64,000 nt of DNA from Paenibacillus timonensis. GTDB taxonomy: Bacteria; Bacillota; Bacilli; Paenibacillales; Paenibacillaceae. The stretch is taken from contig NZ_JAKSXN010000019.1 in NCBI RefSeq assembly GCF_022427145.1, forward strand, positions 1-64,000. The letters are read 5' to 3'. Made by a program: the position numbers and the translations under genes. Shown in pieces: positions 56,510-64,000 of this stretch. How positions within the stretch are numbered: the first letter of the stretch is position 1; each line of letters begins with the position of its first letter. A model generated the notes under the pieces. The model worked only from the letters and a program-made list of their open reading frames with translations. It was not told where the DNA came from and did no database searches.

Positions 56510-56551
56510 AAAAAAGAAAAAGACCTTGTCCCATACTAGGGCAAGGTCTTG
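56510..56551 (-). terminator. Terminator of ftsZ
   Basis: AAGACCTTG-CCC pairs with GGG-CAAGGTCTT and is followed by TTTTCTTTTTTT on the minus strand, about 25 bases past the ftsZ stop. Confidence 0.85.
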
Positions 56552-56576
56552 GGGAAGACGTTCAAAGGCTTATCGC

Positions 56577-57698
56577 CTATTCGTTGTTGTTGCGCGAACG
56601 GTTGCGGAGAAACGTCGGAATATCCAGTTGGTCGCCGCTAGGCTGGTTGCCGAAAGGTCTCAGCGTGGAAGCCGAACTCGGACGGGACTCCTGCGGCTCC
56701 GGCGCGCCAGGAGCAGATGCCGTCGGCTTGCGGTTAGGCAACGGCTTGTTCTCGAAACCCGTGGCGATCACCGTGACTTTGATCTCTTCCTTCATGTTCT
56801 CGTCGATGATCGCGCCGAAAATCATGTTCACTTCCGGATCGGATGCGGAGATGACGATCTCGGCCGCTTCATTTACTTCATACAGCGACAGGTTGGCCCC
56901 GCCGGTAATGTTCATGATGACGCCGCGCGCGCCTTCGATCGAAGTCTCGAGCAACGGACTCATGATCGCTTTGCGTGCCGCTTCGGCCGCACGGTTCTCG
57001 CCGGTCGCAAGACCGATCCCCATCAGGGCGGATCCGCGCTCGGTCATGATCGTCTTCACGTCGGCGAAGTCGAGGTTGATCAGACCCGGTACGGCGATCA
57101 AGTCGGAAATGCCTTGCACCGCCTGACGCAACACGTTGTCCGCTTCGCGGAACGCTTCCAGCATCGGCGTCTTCTTGTCGACGATCTCAAGCAAACGGTC
57201 GTTCGGGATCACGATCAGCGTATCGACCTTTTCCTTCAAGGCTTCGATCCCCAGCTCCGCTTGCGAAGAACGCTTACGTCCTTCAAACGTAAACGGACGG
57301 GTTACGACGCCAACCGTCAGCGCGCCGCATTCTCTGGCGATCTCAGCAATCACCGGCGCTGCGCCGGTCCCGGTGCCGCCGCCCATGCCGGCGGTTACAA
57401 ACACCATGTCCGCGCCTTTCAGCGTATTAGCGATCAAATCGCGGGATTCTTCCGCCGCTTTCTTGCCGACTTCCGGATTGGCACCGGCGCCGAGACCGCG
57501 GGTAAGCTTATCCCCGATTTGCAATTTATGTTCGGACTTGGCCAAATGCAGCGCTTGAGCGTCCGTGTTGACCGTAATAAATTCCACGCCCTGCACGCCG
57601 TTCTCGATCATCCGGTTCACCGCGTTGCTTCCGCCGCCGCCAACCCCGATCACCTTGATTTGTGCCAAGCTCTCCATTTCGAAATCAAATTCCAACAT
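56577..57698 (-). CDS. ftsZ: Cell division GTPase FtsZ
   Basis: 373 aa. GTP-binding G-box GGGTGTG, the T7-loop region [11 protein letters not shown], and the C-terminal interaction peptide [10 protein letters not shown]. Start ATG 57698 is 10 bases past GGGGGAG. Last gene of the mur-div-fts cluster, followed by the spoIIGA operon, as in Bacillus. Confidence 0.97.
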   Translation of the reverse strand: MLEFDFEMESLAQIKVIGVGGGGSNAVNRMIENGVQGVEFITVNTDAQALHLAKSEHKLQIGDKLTRGLGAGANPEVGKKAAEESRDLIANTLKGADMVFVTAGMGGGTGTGAAPVIAEIARECGALTVGVVTRPFTFEGRKRSSQAELGIEALKEKVDTLIVIPNDRLLEIVDKKTPMLEAFREADNVLRQAVQGISDLIAVPGLINLDFADVKTIMTERGSALMGIGLATGENRAAEAARKAIMSPLLETSIEGARGVIMNITGGANLSLYEVNEAAEIVISASDPEVNMIFGAIIDENMKEEIKVTVIATGFENKPLPNRKPTASAPGAPEPQESRPSSASTLRPFGNQPSGDQLDIPTFLRNRSRNNNE

Positions 57699-57754
57699 AC
57701 TCTTCCATCTCCCCCTCAATATGCATGGATGGCCCGTGCATCATTCCTGAACCA

Positions 57755-59005
57755 CTATATAAATTCGCTAAACAAGTTCTTGAGTCGTTCCATCAAGCCG
57801 GTTTTCCGTACCGTTTCCTGCGGCCCCGGAGCTTTGCTCCGGTTCGCGCTCTTCTTGGGACTGGAACCGCTGCGAACGCGCAGGTTCTTGATCACCTTAT
57901 GCAAAATCCCTACCCCGCCGGTAAAAGCGGGATCGCGGACGCCGATGAAATCAGGCACGGCAATCCGAACCGAAGCTTCCAGCTCCTGCTGGGCAATCTT
58001 AAGCAGTCCCGGCATGGACACCGTTCCGCCGATGAGGATATATCCCCCCGGTTGCTCGCTGTAGCCAAGACGTTTGACTTCCTGGCGAATCAACTGAAAA
58101 ATCTCCTGCACGCGAGGCTCCGCAATGGCAGCCAGGTCCTCCTGCGTAAACTCCTTGTCCACATTGCTTCCGATCCGCGTCACCTTGAAGGTCACGTCCG
58201 ACGCCGCGTCCTCGATCGCAGCGCAGCCGTATTTCAGCTTTGCTTTCTCCGCATGGTCCGTCAGCGTCCGAAGACCGTAAGCAATGTCGTTCGTTATAAA
58301 TTCTCCCCCAATCGGAAGCGTGGATGTCGCTACGATCGTGCCGCTTTCGAATACAGCGATCGTCGTGGAGCCCGCACCGATGTCTACCAGGGCGGATCCC
58401 ATCGTTTTTTCGTCTTTGGACAACGCCAGTTGTCCGGAAGCCAACGACAGCAATACCAAATCCCGAACCTTAAGTCCGGCTTTCTCCACGCAGCGAAGCA
58501 AGTTATGAATCGCCGTCTTGGCGCCGGTAACGATCGTCGCCTCGACTTCGAGACGAACGCCGATCATGCCCCGCGGGTCCGAAATGCCTTCCAGCCCGTC
58601 CACGATATACTGCTTGGCCACCACATCGATAATTTCGCGTTCCGGCGGCAGCGCAATCACCTCGGCTGCCTTAAGGACGCGTTCGATGTCCTCTTCGCCG
58701 ATTTCCCGGTCTTCGTTTTGTACGGCTACAACCCCGTGGCTCGTTTGGAGTCCGATATGATTTCCCGAAATGCCGACATACACTTCCGATATTTGAATAT
58801 CTACCATCCGTTCCGCATGATCCACAGCGCTGCGAATCGATTGCACCGTCTGGTCAATATCTACAATCGCGCCTTTTCGAATTCCTTCCGAGTCGGCAGA
58901 TCCAACCCCAATAATATTAAAGGTTCCATTACTAATTTCCCCAATAATAGCACGAACTTTGGATGTACCGATGTCCAAACTAACAATGATGTCATTGTTG
59001 CTCAA
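57755..59005 (-). CDS. ftsA: Cell division protein FtsA
   Basis: 416 aa actin-fold ATPase that anchors FtsZ filaments. DIGTSKVRAIIGEI at the start, DIGAGSTTIAVF in the middle, and a C-terminal amphipathic membrane helix (LMERLKNLFSEF). The start is TTG 59005, 10 bases after AGGAGG. Confidence 0.96.
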   Translation of the reverse strand: MSNNDIIVSLDIGTSKVRAIIGEISNGTFNIIGVGSADSEGIRKGAIVDIDQTVQSIRSAVDHAERMVDIQISEVYVGISGNHIGLQTSHGVVAVQNEDREIGEEDIERVLKAAEVIALPPEREIIDVVAKQYIVDGLEGISDPRGMIGVRLEVEATIVTGAKTAIHNLLRCVEKAGLKVRDLVLLSLASGQLALSKDEKTMGSALVDIGAGSTTIAVFESGTIVATSTLPIGGEFITNDIAYGLRTLTDHAEKAKLKYGCAAIEDAASDVTFKVTRIGSNVDKEFTQEDLAAIAEPRVQEIFQLIRQEVKRLGYSEQPGGYILIGGTVSMPGLLKIAQQELEASVRIAVPDFIGVRDPAFTGGVGILHKVIKNLRVRSGSSPKKSANRSKAPGPQETVRKTGLMERLKNLFSEFI

Positions 59006-59089
59006 GCCCCTGGCACCTCCTATTTCCCCATCAAAATATACTTACCGTGTTAAATGCACTATCTACTAATTCAACGCCATTTAACCTTT

Positions 59090-59206
59090 CCCTCTTTTTT
59101 CTACAAATTTTTTGACTTCCAAGTTTTACATCCAATAGGCAGGAAGTACATGACCCTTCGGAATTAGATCCTGGCCAGATATGCAAAATTAGAAGAAAAA
59201 AGAGGG
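59090..59206. repeat. Widely spaced inverted repeat upstream of ftsA
   Basis: CCCTCTTTTTTCT (59090-59102) and AGAAAAAAGAGGG (59194-59206) are perfect 13-bp complements 91 bp apart. They lie in the 243-bp ftsA-divIB gap, which holds no gene and may carry the ftsAZ promoter. Confidence 0.55.
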
Positions 59207-59248
59207 AGAACGCCAACTAGCCCATAAAATGTATTTTAACATTGTTTT

Positions 59249-60016
59249 TCACTCATGAGTAGTATCATTTTGTCCACCGTCTTCGTTCTCCGTCGCGGAG
59301 TACGGCACATAAGAATCGGCATCCAGCATCGTTAGCTTCCCAGGGTCCTGCGTTTGCAGAATTTCGTTCATGTATTCCGCTTTTTTGGCCAGGAGCGAGA
59401 TGGCCGAGATGATTTCGAATTTGGACCTCGTATACAGCTTGATCCGATCCGGATAGGACATGGTCGGCGAGGGTACGATCTCGGAGATGTCCGCGGTAAG
59501 CTCGTCCGGAATTTGTGACAACGTTCGGCATAGTTTGACCAAGCTAGCGTCATCTGCCTTCCAACCGGTCAAGATCGGCTTGTCCACCGGCATCGAACCG
59601 TCTTTGAGCCCGATTCGCGTTCCGTTGGCGAGCAAACCTTGCAGCTTCCCTTCCCCCGTCAACTCGTAAGCTGCGATCGGATATTCCTCGATGCGGATGT
59701 TTACGCTGCCGGGAAACGTCTTGTCCACCGTAGCTTGCTTCACCGAGGAGACATCCTCCAGCTTGCGGGCAATATGATCCGCGCTGACGGCAAAAAACGG
59801 GGAGCCGACTTGAAGACCGGTGACCTCCAGGAGCTCCGCTTCGGTAGTATACGTATTGCCTTCGAACGTAATCACGGAAATTTTACTAAGGGATGATCGA
59901 AAAAAAAGGACGCACAGCAACGCGAGGAAAAGCAAGATGAGAATGGTTTTGATTTTACGGCCGCTTTTCTTCTTTGGCGCGGGTTCTTTCAGGACGGGTA
60001 CATTTGCTTTTGGCAT
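59249..60016 (-). CDS. divIB: Cell division protein DivIB/FtsQ
   Basis: 255 aa. A basic cytoplasmic tail, one TM segment (IKTILILLFLALLCVLFF), and an extracellular POTRA domain (ISVITFEGNTYTTEAELLEV) with a beta domain. Start ATG 60016 has GGAGA seven bases upstream. Confidence 0.94.
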   Translation of the reverse strand: MPKANVPVLKEPAPKKKSGRKIKTILILLFLALLCVLFFRSSLSKISVITFEGNTYTTEAELLEVTGLQVGSPFFAVSADHIARKLEDVSSVKQATVDKTFPGSVNIRIEEYPIAAYELTGEGKLQGLLANGTRIGLKDGSMPVDKPILTGWKADDASLVKLCRTLSQIPDELTADISEIVPSPTMSYPDRIKLYTRSKFEIISAISLLAKKAEYMNEILQTQDPGKLTMLDADSYVPYSATENEDGGQNDTTHE

Positions 60017-60135
60017 GTCATTTCTCCGCAACTTTCTGAATAAGTATTACAAAGCCTATTATCCCCTCCGGGGGAGGGGACAAAAGTTTAGGGCTATCAC
60101 CAATGAAGGTTTGCGATTCAGCAAGCTTATCGGCC

Positions 60136-61416
60136 TTAGGCCAGATCCAGCTGCCGCAGGGCGGGAGATTCGCGGCGCACCGCGCCTCCCAGGCGCTGAA
60201 ACATGTTTTCGATCCGATCGTAACCGCGGTCGATATGGTGAACCTGCTCGACCACCGTTTGGCCTTGGGCCGCCAAACCGGCGATGACCAGCGCCGCCCC
60301 TGCACGCAGGTCGGTCGCTTCCACGGTCGCGCCGTAGAGCCGGGGAACCCCGCGAATAAATGCGGAATTCAGGTCCACCGTAATATCGGCCCCCATGCGG
60401 ACAAGCTCGTCAACATGCTTGAACCGGCCTTCGAACACGGTCTCTTTCATGACGCTAAGTCCGTCCGCCAAGGATAACAACACCATCACTTGGGACTGCA
60501 AATCGGTAGGAAACGACGGATACGGCGAGGTCACGATCCGTTCTACCGCTTTGGGACGGCCCGCACTGCTCAACGTTATTATATCATCCGTAACTCCGAT
60601 TTGAACACCGGCTCGCTTGAGCACATGCAACAAGGATACGAGATGCGAAGGATTGCTGTGGGTCAGGGTGACGCTGCCGCGGGTCGCGGCGACGGCGATC
60701 AGCGCGGTCCCCGCAACGATGCGGTCCGGGATAATCTCGTAATCGCAAGGGAAAAGGCGTTCTACCCCTTTGACGGTAATCGTGTCGGTACCGGCGCCGA
60801 TAATGCTGGCGCCCATGGCATTCAAAAAGTTCTGCAGGTCCTGAATCTCCGGCTCCCGCGCCGCGTTGGTAATTATGGTAGTTCCTTCGGCCAGCGCAGC
60901 CGCCATCATGATGTTCTCCGTCGCGCCTACGCTGGGGAAATCCAGATGGATGTCAGTGCCGACCAGCCTGCTGGCTCTGCACCAAATTTGCTGATCGTAC
61001 TCCTCAATCTTCGCTCCTAAAGCTTCGAGTCCCTTCAAATGCAGATCGATTTTCCGTTCCCCGATCGCACAACCGCCCGGTTGATAAATACAGACTTCCC
61101 CGAAACGGGAAAGCAGCGGCCCCATTAAAAAAATGGAGGAGCGCATCTGTTTCATCAAATCTTCCGGCACATGGCTGGAATCCGCTCCCGACGTATCGAC
61201 GGTCACCGTATCTCCCAAATGGACGGCTCTGCAGCCCAATCGACCGAGGATGCCTAACATGACATCAATATCGAGCAGGCGGGGGACATTTCGAAGTTGC
61301 ACTTTGCCTTCTGCCAGCAACGATGCAGCCAGGATCGGCAGCGCGGCATTTTTCGCTCCATGGATACGAATGGTTCCTGATAGGGGTTTCCCGCCTTCGA
61401 TCACCAATTTGTCCAA
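60136..61416 (-). CDS. murA: UDP-N-acetylglucosamine 1-carboxyvinyltransferase
   Basis: 426 aa. It adds enolpyruvate to UDP-GlcNAc in the first step of peptidoglycan synthesis; the fosfomycin target cysteine is Cys116 (PGGCAIGER). The Lys22-Asn23 pair is in GAKNAALP. The start is TTG 61416, six bases after GGAGGTG. Located inside the mur-div-fts cluster between murB and divIB, unlike Bacillus. Confidence 0.95.
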   Translation of the reverse strand: MDKLVIEGGKPLSGTIRIHGAKNAALPILAASLLAEGKVQLRNVPRLLDIDVMLGILGRLGCRAVHLGDTVTVDTSGADSSHVPEDLMKQMRSSIFLMGPLLSRFGEVCIYQPGGCAIGERKIDLHLKGLEALGAKIEEYDQQIWCRASRLVGTDIHLDFPSVGATENIMMAAALAEGTTIITNAAREPEIQDLQNFLNAMGASIIGAGTDTITVKGVERLFPCDYEIIPDRIVAGTALIAVAATRGSVTLTHSNPSHLVSLLHVLKRAGVQIGVTDDIITLSSAGRPKAVERIVTSPYPSFPTDLQSQVMVLLSLADGLSVMKETVFEGRFKHVDELVRMGADITVDLNSAFIRGVPRLYGATVEATDLRAGAALVIAGLAAQGQTVVEQVHHIDRGYDRIENMFQRLGGAVRRESPALRQLDLA

Positions 61417-61432
61417 TGTATCACCTCCGAGT

Positions 61433-62338
61433 TTACCGTTCGCCCACGAAGAAGACCTCCGGCACCAGCGCCACTCCAAACTTGCTTTGAACGGCGGCCT
61501 TGACTTGCTCCATGAGCGCAAGAACGTCCTCTGCTGTCGCTTGCCCGGTATTGACGATGAAATTGGCGTGCAGCGTGGATACTTCGGCCCCGCCGACCTT
61601 CGTCCCTTTGAGTCCCGCCGCTTCGATCAGCCTCGCGGCATGATCCCCGGGCGGATTGCGAAATACGCTGCCTGCGCAAGGCTGCGTCAGCGGCTGCGTT
61701 TTGCGGCGGCGATCCTTATACGCCGCCATGGCCGCCGCCACTTCCAGCCGGTCGCCCGCGGCAAGCGAAAAACATGCCTGTGCCACGATCCCTCGCTGTT
61801 CATGCAGGACGGAATGCCGGTAGGCAAACTTCATATCCTCCGCTGGGTACGTGACCAATTCACCTGTCTCCAGAACAATGTCAGCGGATTTAAATATACG
61901 TGACACATCGGACCCGTGGGCACCTGCATTCATATAGACGGCGCCGCCGACCGTTCCCGGGATCCCCCCGGCAAATTCCAGCCCGGTTAATCCCGCTTTT
62001 CCCGCCATGATGCTGAGTCTGACCGTAGATGCGCCGCCTCCGGCACGGACTTCCGTACCGTCGAACGCAATCTGTTCCAGCTCGCCCCCCAGCCGAATGA
62101 CGCAGCCCCGGATGCCCTTGTCGGAAACGAGCAGATTGGAGCCTTTTCCGATCGTCATCCACGGAATTCCCTCGGCATGGAGCAGACGCATCAGCTCCGC
62201 CAACTGCCGGGAAGTTTTCGGGACGACCATCGCGTCTGCCGGACCGCCGATTTTCCATGTCGTATACTTCGACATCGGCTCATCCGGCAAGACCTCCAAG
62301 GCCTCCAGCCTGATCAAATGTGATATCCACTGCTGCAT
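61433..62338 (-). CDS. murB: UDP-N-acetylmuramate dehydrogenase
   Basis: 301 aa FAD enzyme reducing enolpyruvyl-UDP-GlcNAc. FAD site TIGKGSNLLVSDKGIRG, catalytic Ser in AGSVFRNP, and the conserved YRHSVLHE. ATG 62338 follows AAGGAGG by seven bases; the longer frame lacks such a site. Confidence 0.96.
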   Translation of the reverse strand: MQQWISHLIRLEALEVLPDEPMSKYTTWKIGGPADAMVVPKTSRQLAELMRLLHAEGIPWMTIGKGSNLLVSDKGIRGCVIRLGGELEQIAFDGTEVRAGGGASTVRLSIMAGKAGLTGLEFAGGIPGTVGGAVYMNAGAHGSDVSRIFKSADIVLETGELVTYPAEDMKFAYRHSVLHEQRGIVAQACFSLAAGDRLEVAAAMAAYKDRRRKTQPLTQPCAGSVFRNPPGDHAARLIEAAGLKGTKVGGAEVSTLHANFIVNTGQATAEDVLALMEQVKAAVQSKFGVALVPEVFFVGER

Positions 62339-62550
62339 CGTATACCCTCCTTGACTTGTATGGCGGATTCCATCGGCGTCAAACGCCGGGTGCCGCTGTT
62401 CCAAATCGGCAGCCGATGACTGCCGGAGCCCGGGTCCTGCGGGGGTTGTCGTCCTGCCCCGCTTGGTTGTCACGATTTATAGAGTATCTTATGCCTCCCT
62501 CACGGAGAGTGTGACACTCGCCCAGACCCTGGAAACAAGGCTGTCCGCCG

Positions 62551-63669
62551 CTAGCTGCGGTGACGGTTTAACGCTAGTCTCCGCATCTCTTCCACGACGA
62601 GATGGGCGGAATCCGGCTTGCCCAGCGCTCGCGAAGCGGTCGACATGGCGCTGTGCCGCGGCAAATCGTTCATGACGCGCTCAATCGACGCATAAAGGCT
62701 GCCACCCGTCAGCTCCGGCTCCAGGATCACCTCGGCTGCCCCGGCGCTCTCCAGCGTGCGGGCATTTTTCTCCTGATGATTGTTCGTGACGTTCGGAGAA
62801 GGAATCAGGATGGCCGGTATGCCCAGCGCCGTGATTTCCGCCAAAAAAGAAGCCCCGGCACGGTTCACGATCAGCGAGGTGCAGGCCAGGACCTCCGGCA
62901 TGTTGTGCACATAAGGAAGCACCTGCAAATTAGCGGGCAGCTCGCCCGTCTTCGCCGTGATCGCCTCCACCGTCGAGGCATAATAGCTGTCCCCGGTCAC
63001 GTATACAAATTTCAAATGCTCCGATTGCTTCAGCAACGGAGACATCTCAACCATCGCTTCGTTGATCGCTTTGGCGCCGCGGCTGCCGCCGACGACCAGC
63101 ACGACGAAGCTAGACTCCGGCAAACCAAGGGTTTCGAAGCCTTTCCGTTTGTCTGCTGCGCTGACAGTGGTTGCCCGGGGATTGCCCGTGTAAACGACGT
63201 TGCGGGCCGACGGAAATGCCGTGCCGGAGCCCTCGAAGCTGACGGCCACCGTTGATACGTATTTGCTTAAAAAGCGGTTCGTTAAGCCCGGAATCGCGTT
63301 CTGTTCGTGAATGATGCTGGGGATACCCAGCTTGGCCGCAGCGTAAACGACCGGACCGCAGACATAACCGCCCGTCCCGATGACGACATCGGGCTTGAAT
63401 TCTTTTAACAGCTTCTTGGAGGTTTGCACCCCCTTGAGAAAACGCATAACCGTTTTCACGTTATCGAACGACAGCTTCCGACGGAAGCCGGTAATATCAA
63501 TCGCTTCAAACGGAATCCCCTGCTTTGGGACGAGCGAGCTTTCCAGCCCGCGCTTGCCCCCGATGTACAGAAATTCCGAGCCGGGAAATTCCTCGGCGCA
63601 TTGGCTGGCGACGGCTAACGCCGGGTAGATGTGTCCCCCGGTTCCGCCGCCGCTAAGTACGACGCGCAT
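62551..63669 (-). CDS. murG: Lipid II synthase MurG (GlcNAc transferase)
   Basis: 372 aa GT28 glycosyltransferase. It makes lipid II from lipid I at the inner membrane face. The GGTGGHIYPAL N-terminal loop and the second glycine-rich loop (VVGGSRGAKAINEA) are intact. AGGTGAGG precedes the ATG. Confidence 0.96.
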   Translation of the reverse strand: MRVVLSGGGTGGHIYPALAVASQCAEEFPGSEFLYIGGKRGLESSLVPKQGIPFEAIDITGFRRKLSFDNVKTVMRFLKGVQTSKKLLKEFKPDVVIGTGGYVCGPVVYAAAKLGIPSIIHEQNAIPGLTNRFLSKYVSTVAVSFEGSGTAFPSARNVVYTGNPRATTVSAADKRKGFETLGLPESSFVVLVVGGSRGAKAINEAMVEMSPLLKQSEHLKFVYVTGDSYYASTVEAITAKTGELPANLQVLPYVHNMPEVLACTSLIVNRAGASFLAEITALGIPAILIPSPNVTNNHQEKNARTLESAGAAEVILEPELTGGSLYASIERVMNDLPRHSAMSTASRALGKPDSAHLVVEEMRRLALNRHRS

Positions 63670-63673
63670 ATCC

Positions 63674-64000
63674 TCACCTCGCGTAACGGGATAAATTAAG
63701 TAAAATGCCTAGCGCGGTCAGCATCAGCGTAAGCGACGATCCCCCGTAGCTGATCAGCGGCAGCGTAATGCCGGTGACGGGCATCAGGCCGATGACGACG
63801 CCGATGTTGATCACGACCTGCACGCCGACCATGCCGACGATGCCGACGGCGAGCAAGCTGCCAAACGTATCGTCGATCGTCATGGCCACGCGCATGCCGC
63901 GCCACACTAAAATCAAAAACAAAAGCAGGACCAAAAGCCCGCCGATAAAGCCCAATTCCTCGGCCAGGATCGAGAAGATAAAGTCGGTTTGCGGTTCCGG
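63674..64000 (-). CDS. spoVE: SEDS glycosyltransferase SpoVE/FtsW, C-terminal part
   Basis: The frame reads in from the right edge with no start in the window; 108 residues are visible. PEPQTDFIFSILAEELGFIG and PLISYGGSS are the SEDS family (FtsW/RodA/SpoVE) signatures. Its place next to murG is that of spoVE in Bacillus, but FtsW cannot be excluded. Confidence 0.9.
   Translation of the reverse strand, partial: PEPQTDFIFSILAEELGFIGGLLVLLLFLILVWRGMRVAMTIDDTFGSLLAVGIVGMVGVQVVINIGVVIGLMPVTGITLPLISYGGSSLTLMLTALGILLNLSRYAR

Overview
The window looks like chromosome from a spore-forming member of the Paenibacillaceae (Paenibacillus or a close relative). It has a low- to mid-GC Firmicute gene repertoire, the spoIIGA-sigE-sigG sporulation cluster, the ylm/sepF/divIVA division cluster, PyrR-type attenuation of the pyrimidine operon, T-box control of an isoleucyl-tRNA synthetase, SLH-domain surface proteins, and frequent GTG and TTG starts behind strong GGAGG ribosome binding sites. 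I see no prophage, transposase or CRISPR array. The interest lies in accessory inserts, small regulatory sites and two families of short dispersed repeats.

Layout. 1-8.6 kb: housekeeping and stress genes (PAP2 phosphatase, trhO with a cysteine-bearing HTH regulator, DUF1450 protein, sodA, a LacI regulator divergent from a ROK kinase-manA pair, DinB protein, and a secreted MBL hydrolase with its DUF3006 partner). 8.7-14.9 kb: secreted Ig-like repeat protein, tRNA-Leu, a small Sm/SH3-like protein, an SLH protein, a very small Spo0E-family phosphatase, a manganese catalase, and tRNA-Ile2/tRNA-fMet. 14.9-22.1 kb: a five-gene minus-strand operon of MacAB type (two ATPases, adaptor, large permease) that ends unusually in a solute-binding lipoprotein. 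22.3-23.9 kb: SLH plus GH18 protein. 24.0-33.4 kb: complete pyrimidine operon pyrR-pyrB-pyrC-carA-carB-pyrF-pyrE on the minus strand, with one PyrR attenuator and a repeat element between carB and pyrF. 33.5-34.1 kb: gene-free repeat region. 34.1-38.3 kb: dapL-type aminotransferase, ylyB-lspA, a YteA-like DksA-type protein and a DUF5665 protein. 38.4-64.0 kb: ileS (eukaryote-like type) behind a T-box, then, read against the plus strand, the division and sporulation locus: spoVE/ftsW-murG-murB-murA-divIB-ftsA-ftsZ-spoIIGA-sigE-sigG, then ylmC-ylmD-ylmE-sepF-ylmG-ylmH-divIVA, then ileS.

Two accessory cassettes interrupt that normally contiguous locus: a MerR regulator with an FMN/FAD reductase between sigG and ylmC, and a GH78 alpha-L-rhamnosidase with an AraC regulator between divIVA and ileS. 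The first carries a textbook MerR promoter (19-bp spacer filled by a perfect dyad) right after the regulator's stop codon, so regulator and target can be paired from sequence.

The most noteworthy unexplained structures are: (1) two roughly 182-bp elements (25.5 and 33.7 kb), each built of four diverged units in a ++ -- arrangement with about 50-bp spacing and the unit core TAACG...CTTATTT; (2) a second, MITE-like family (46.9, 41.8, 42.1 and 25.7 kb), one copy of which lies inside the ileS T-box leader; (3) the mixed exporter/solute-binding operon, including an ATPase with an AbrB-like tail; (4) a 29-bp promoter element shared by the trhO-regulator operon and sodA.

Gene starts were often moved downstream of the longest reading frame when a clear ribosome binding site, promoter or terminator required it. 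All family assignments are by reading motifs; no database search was run.
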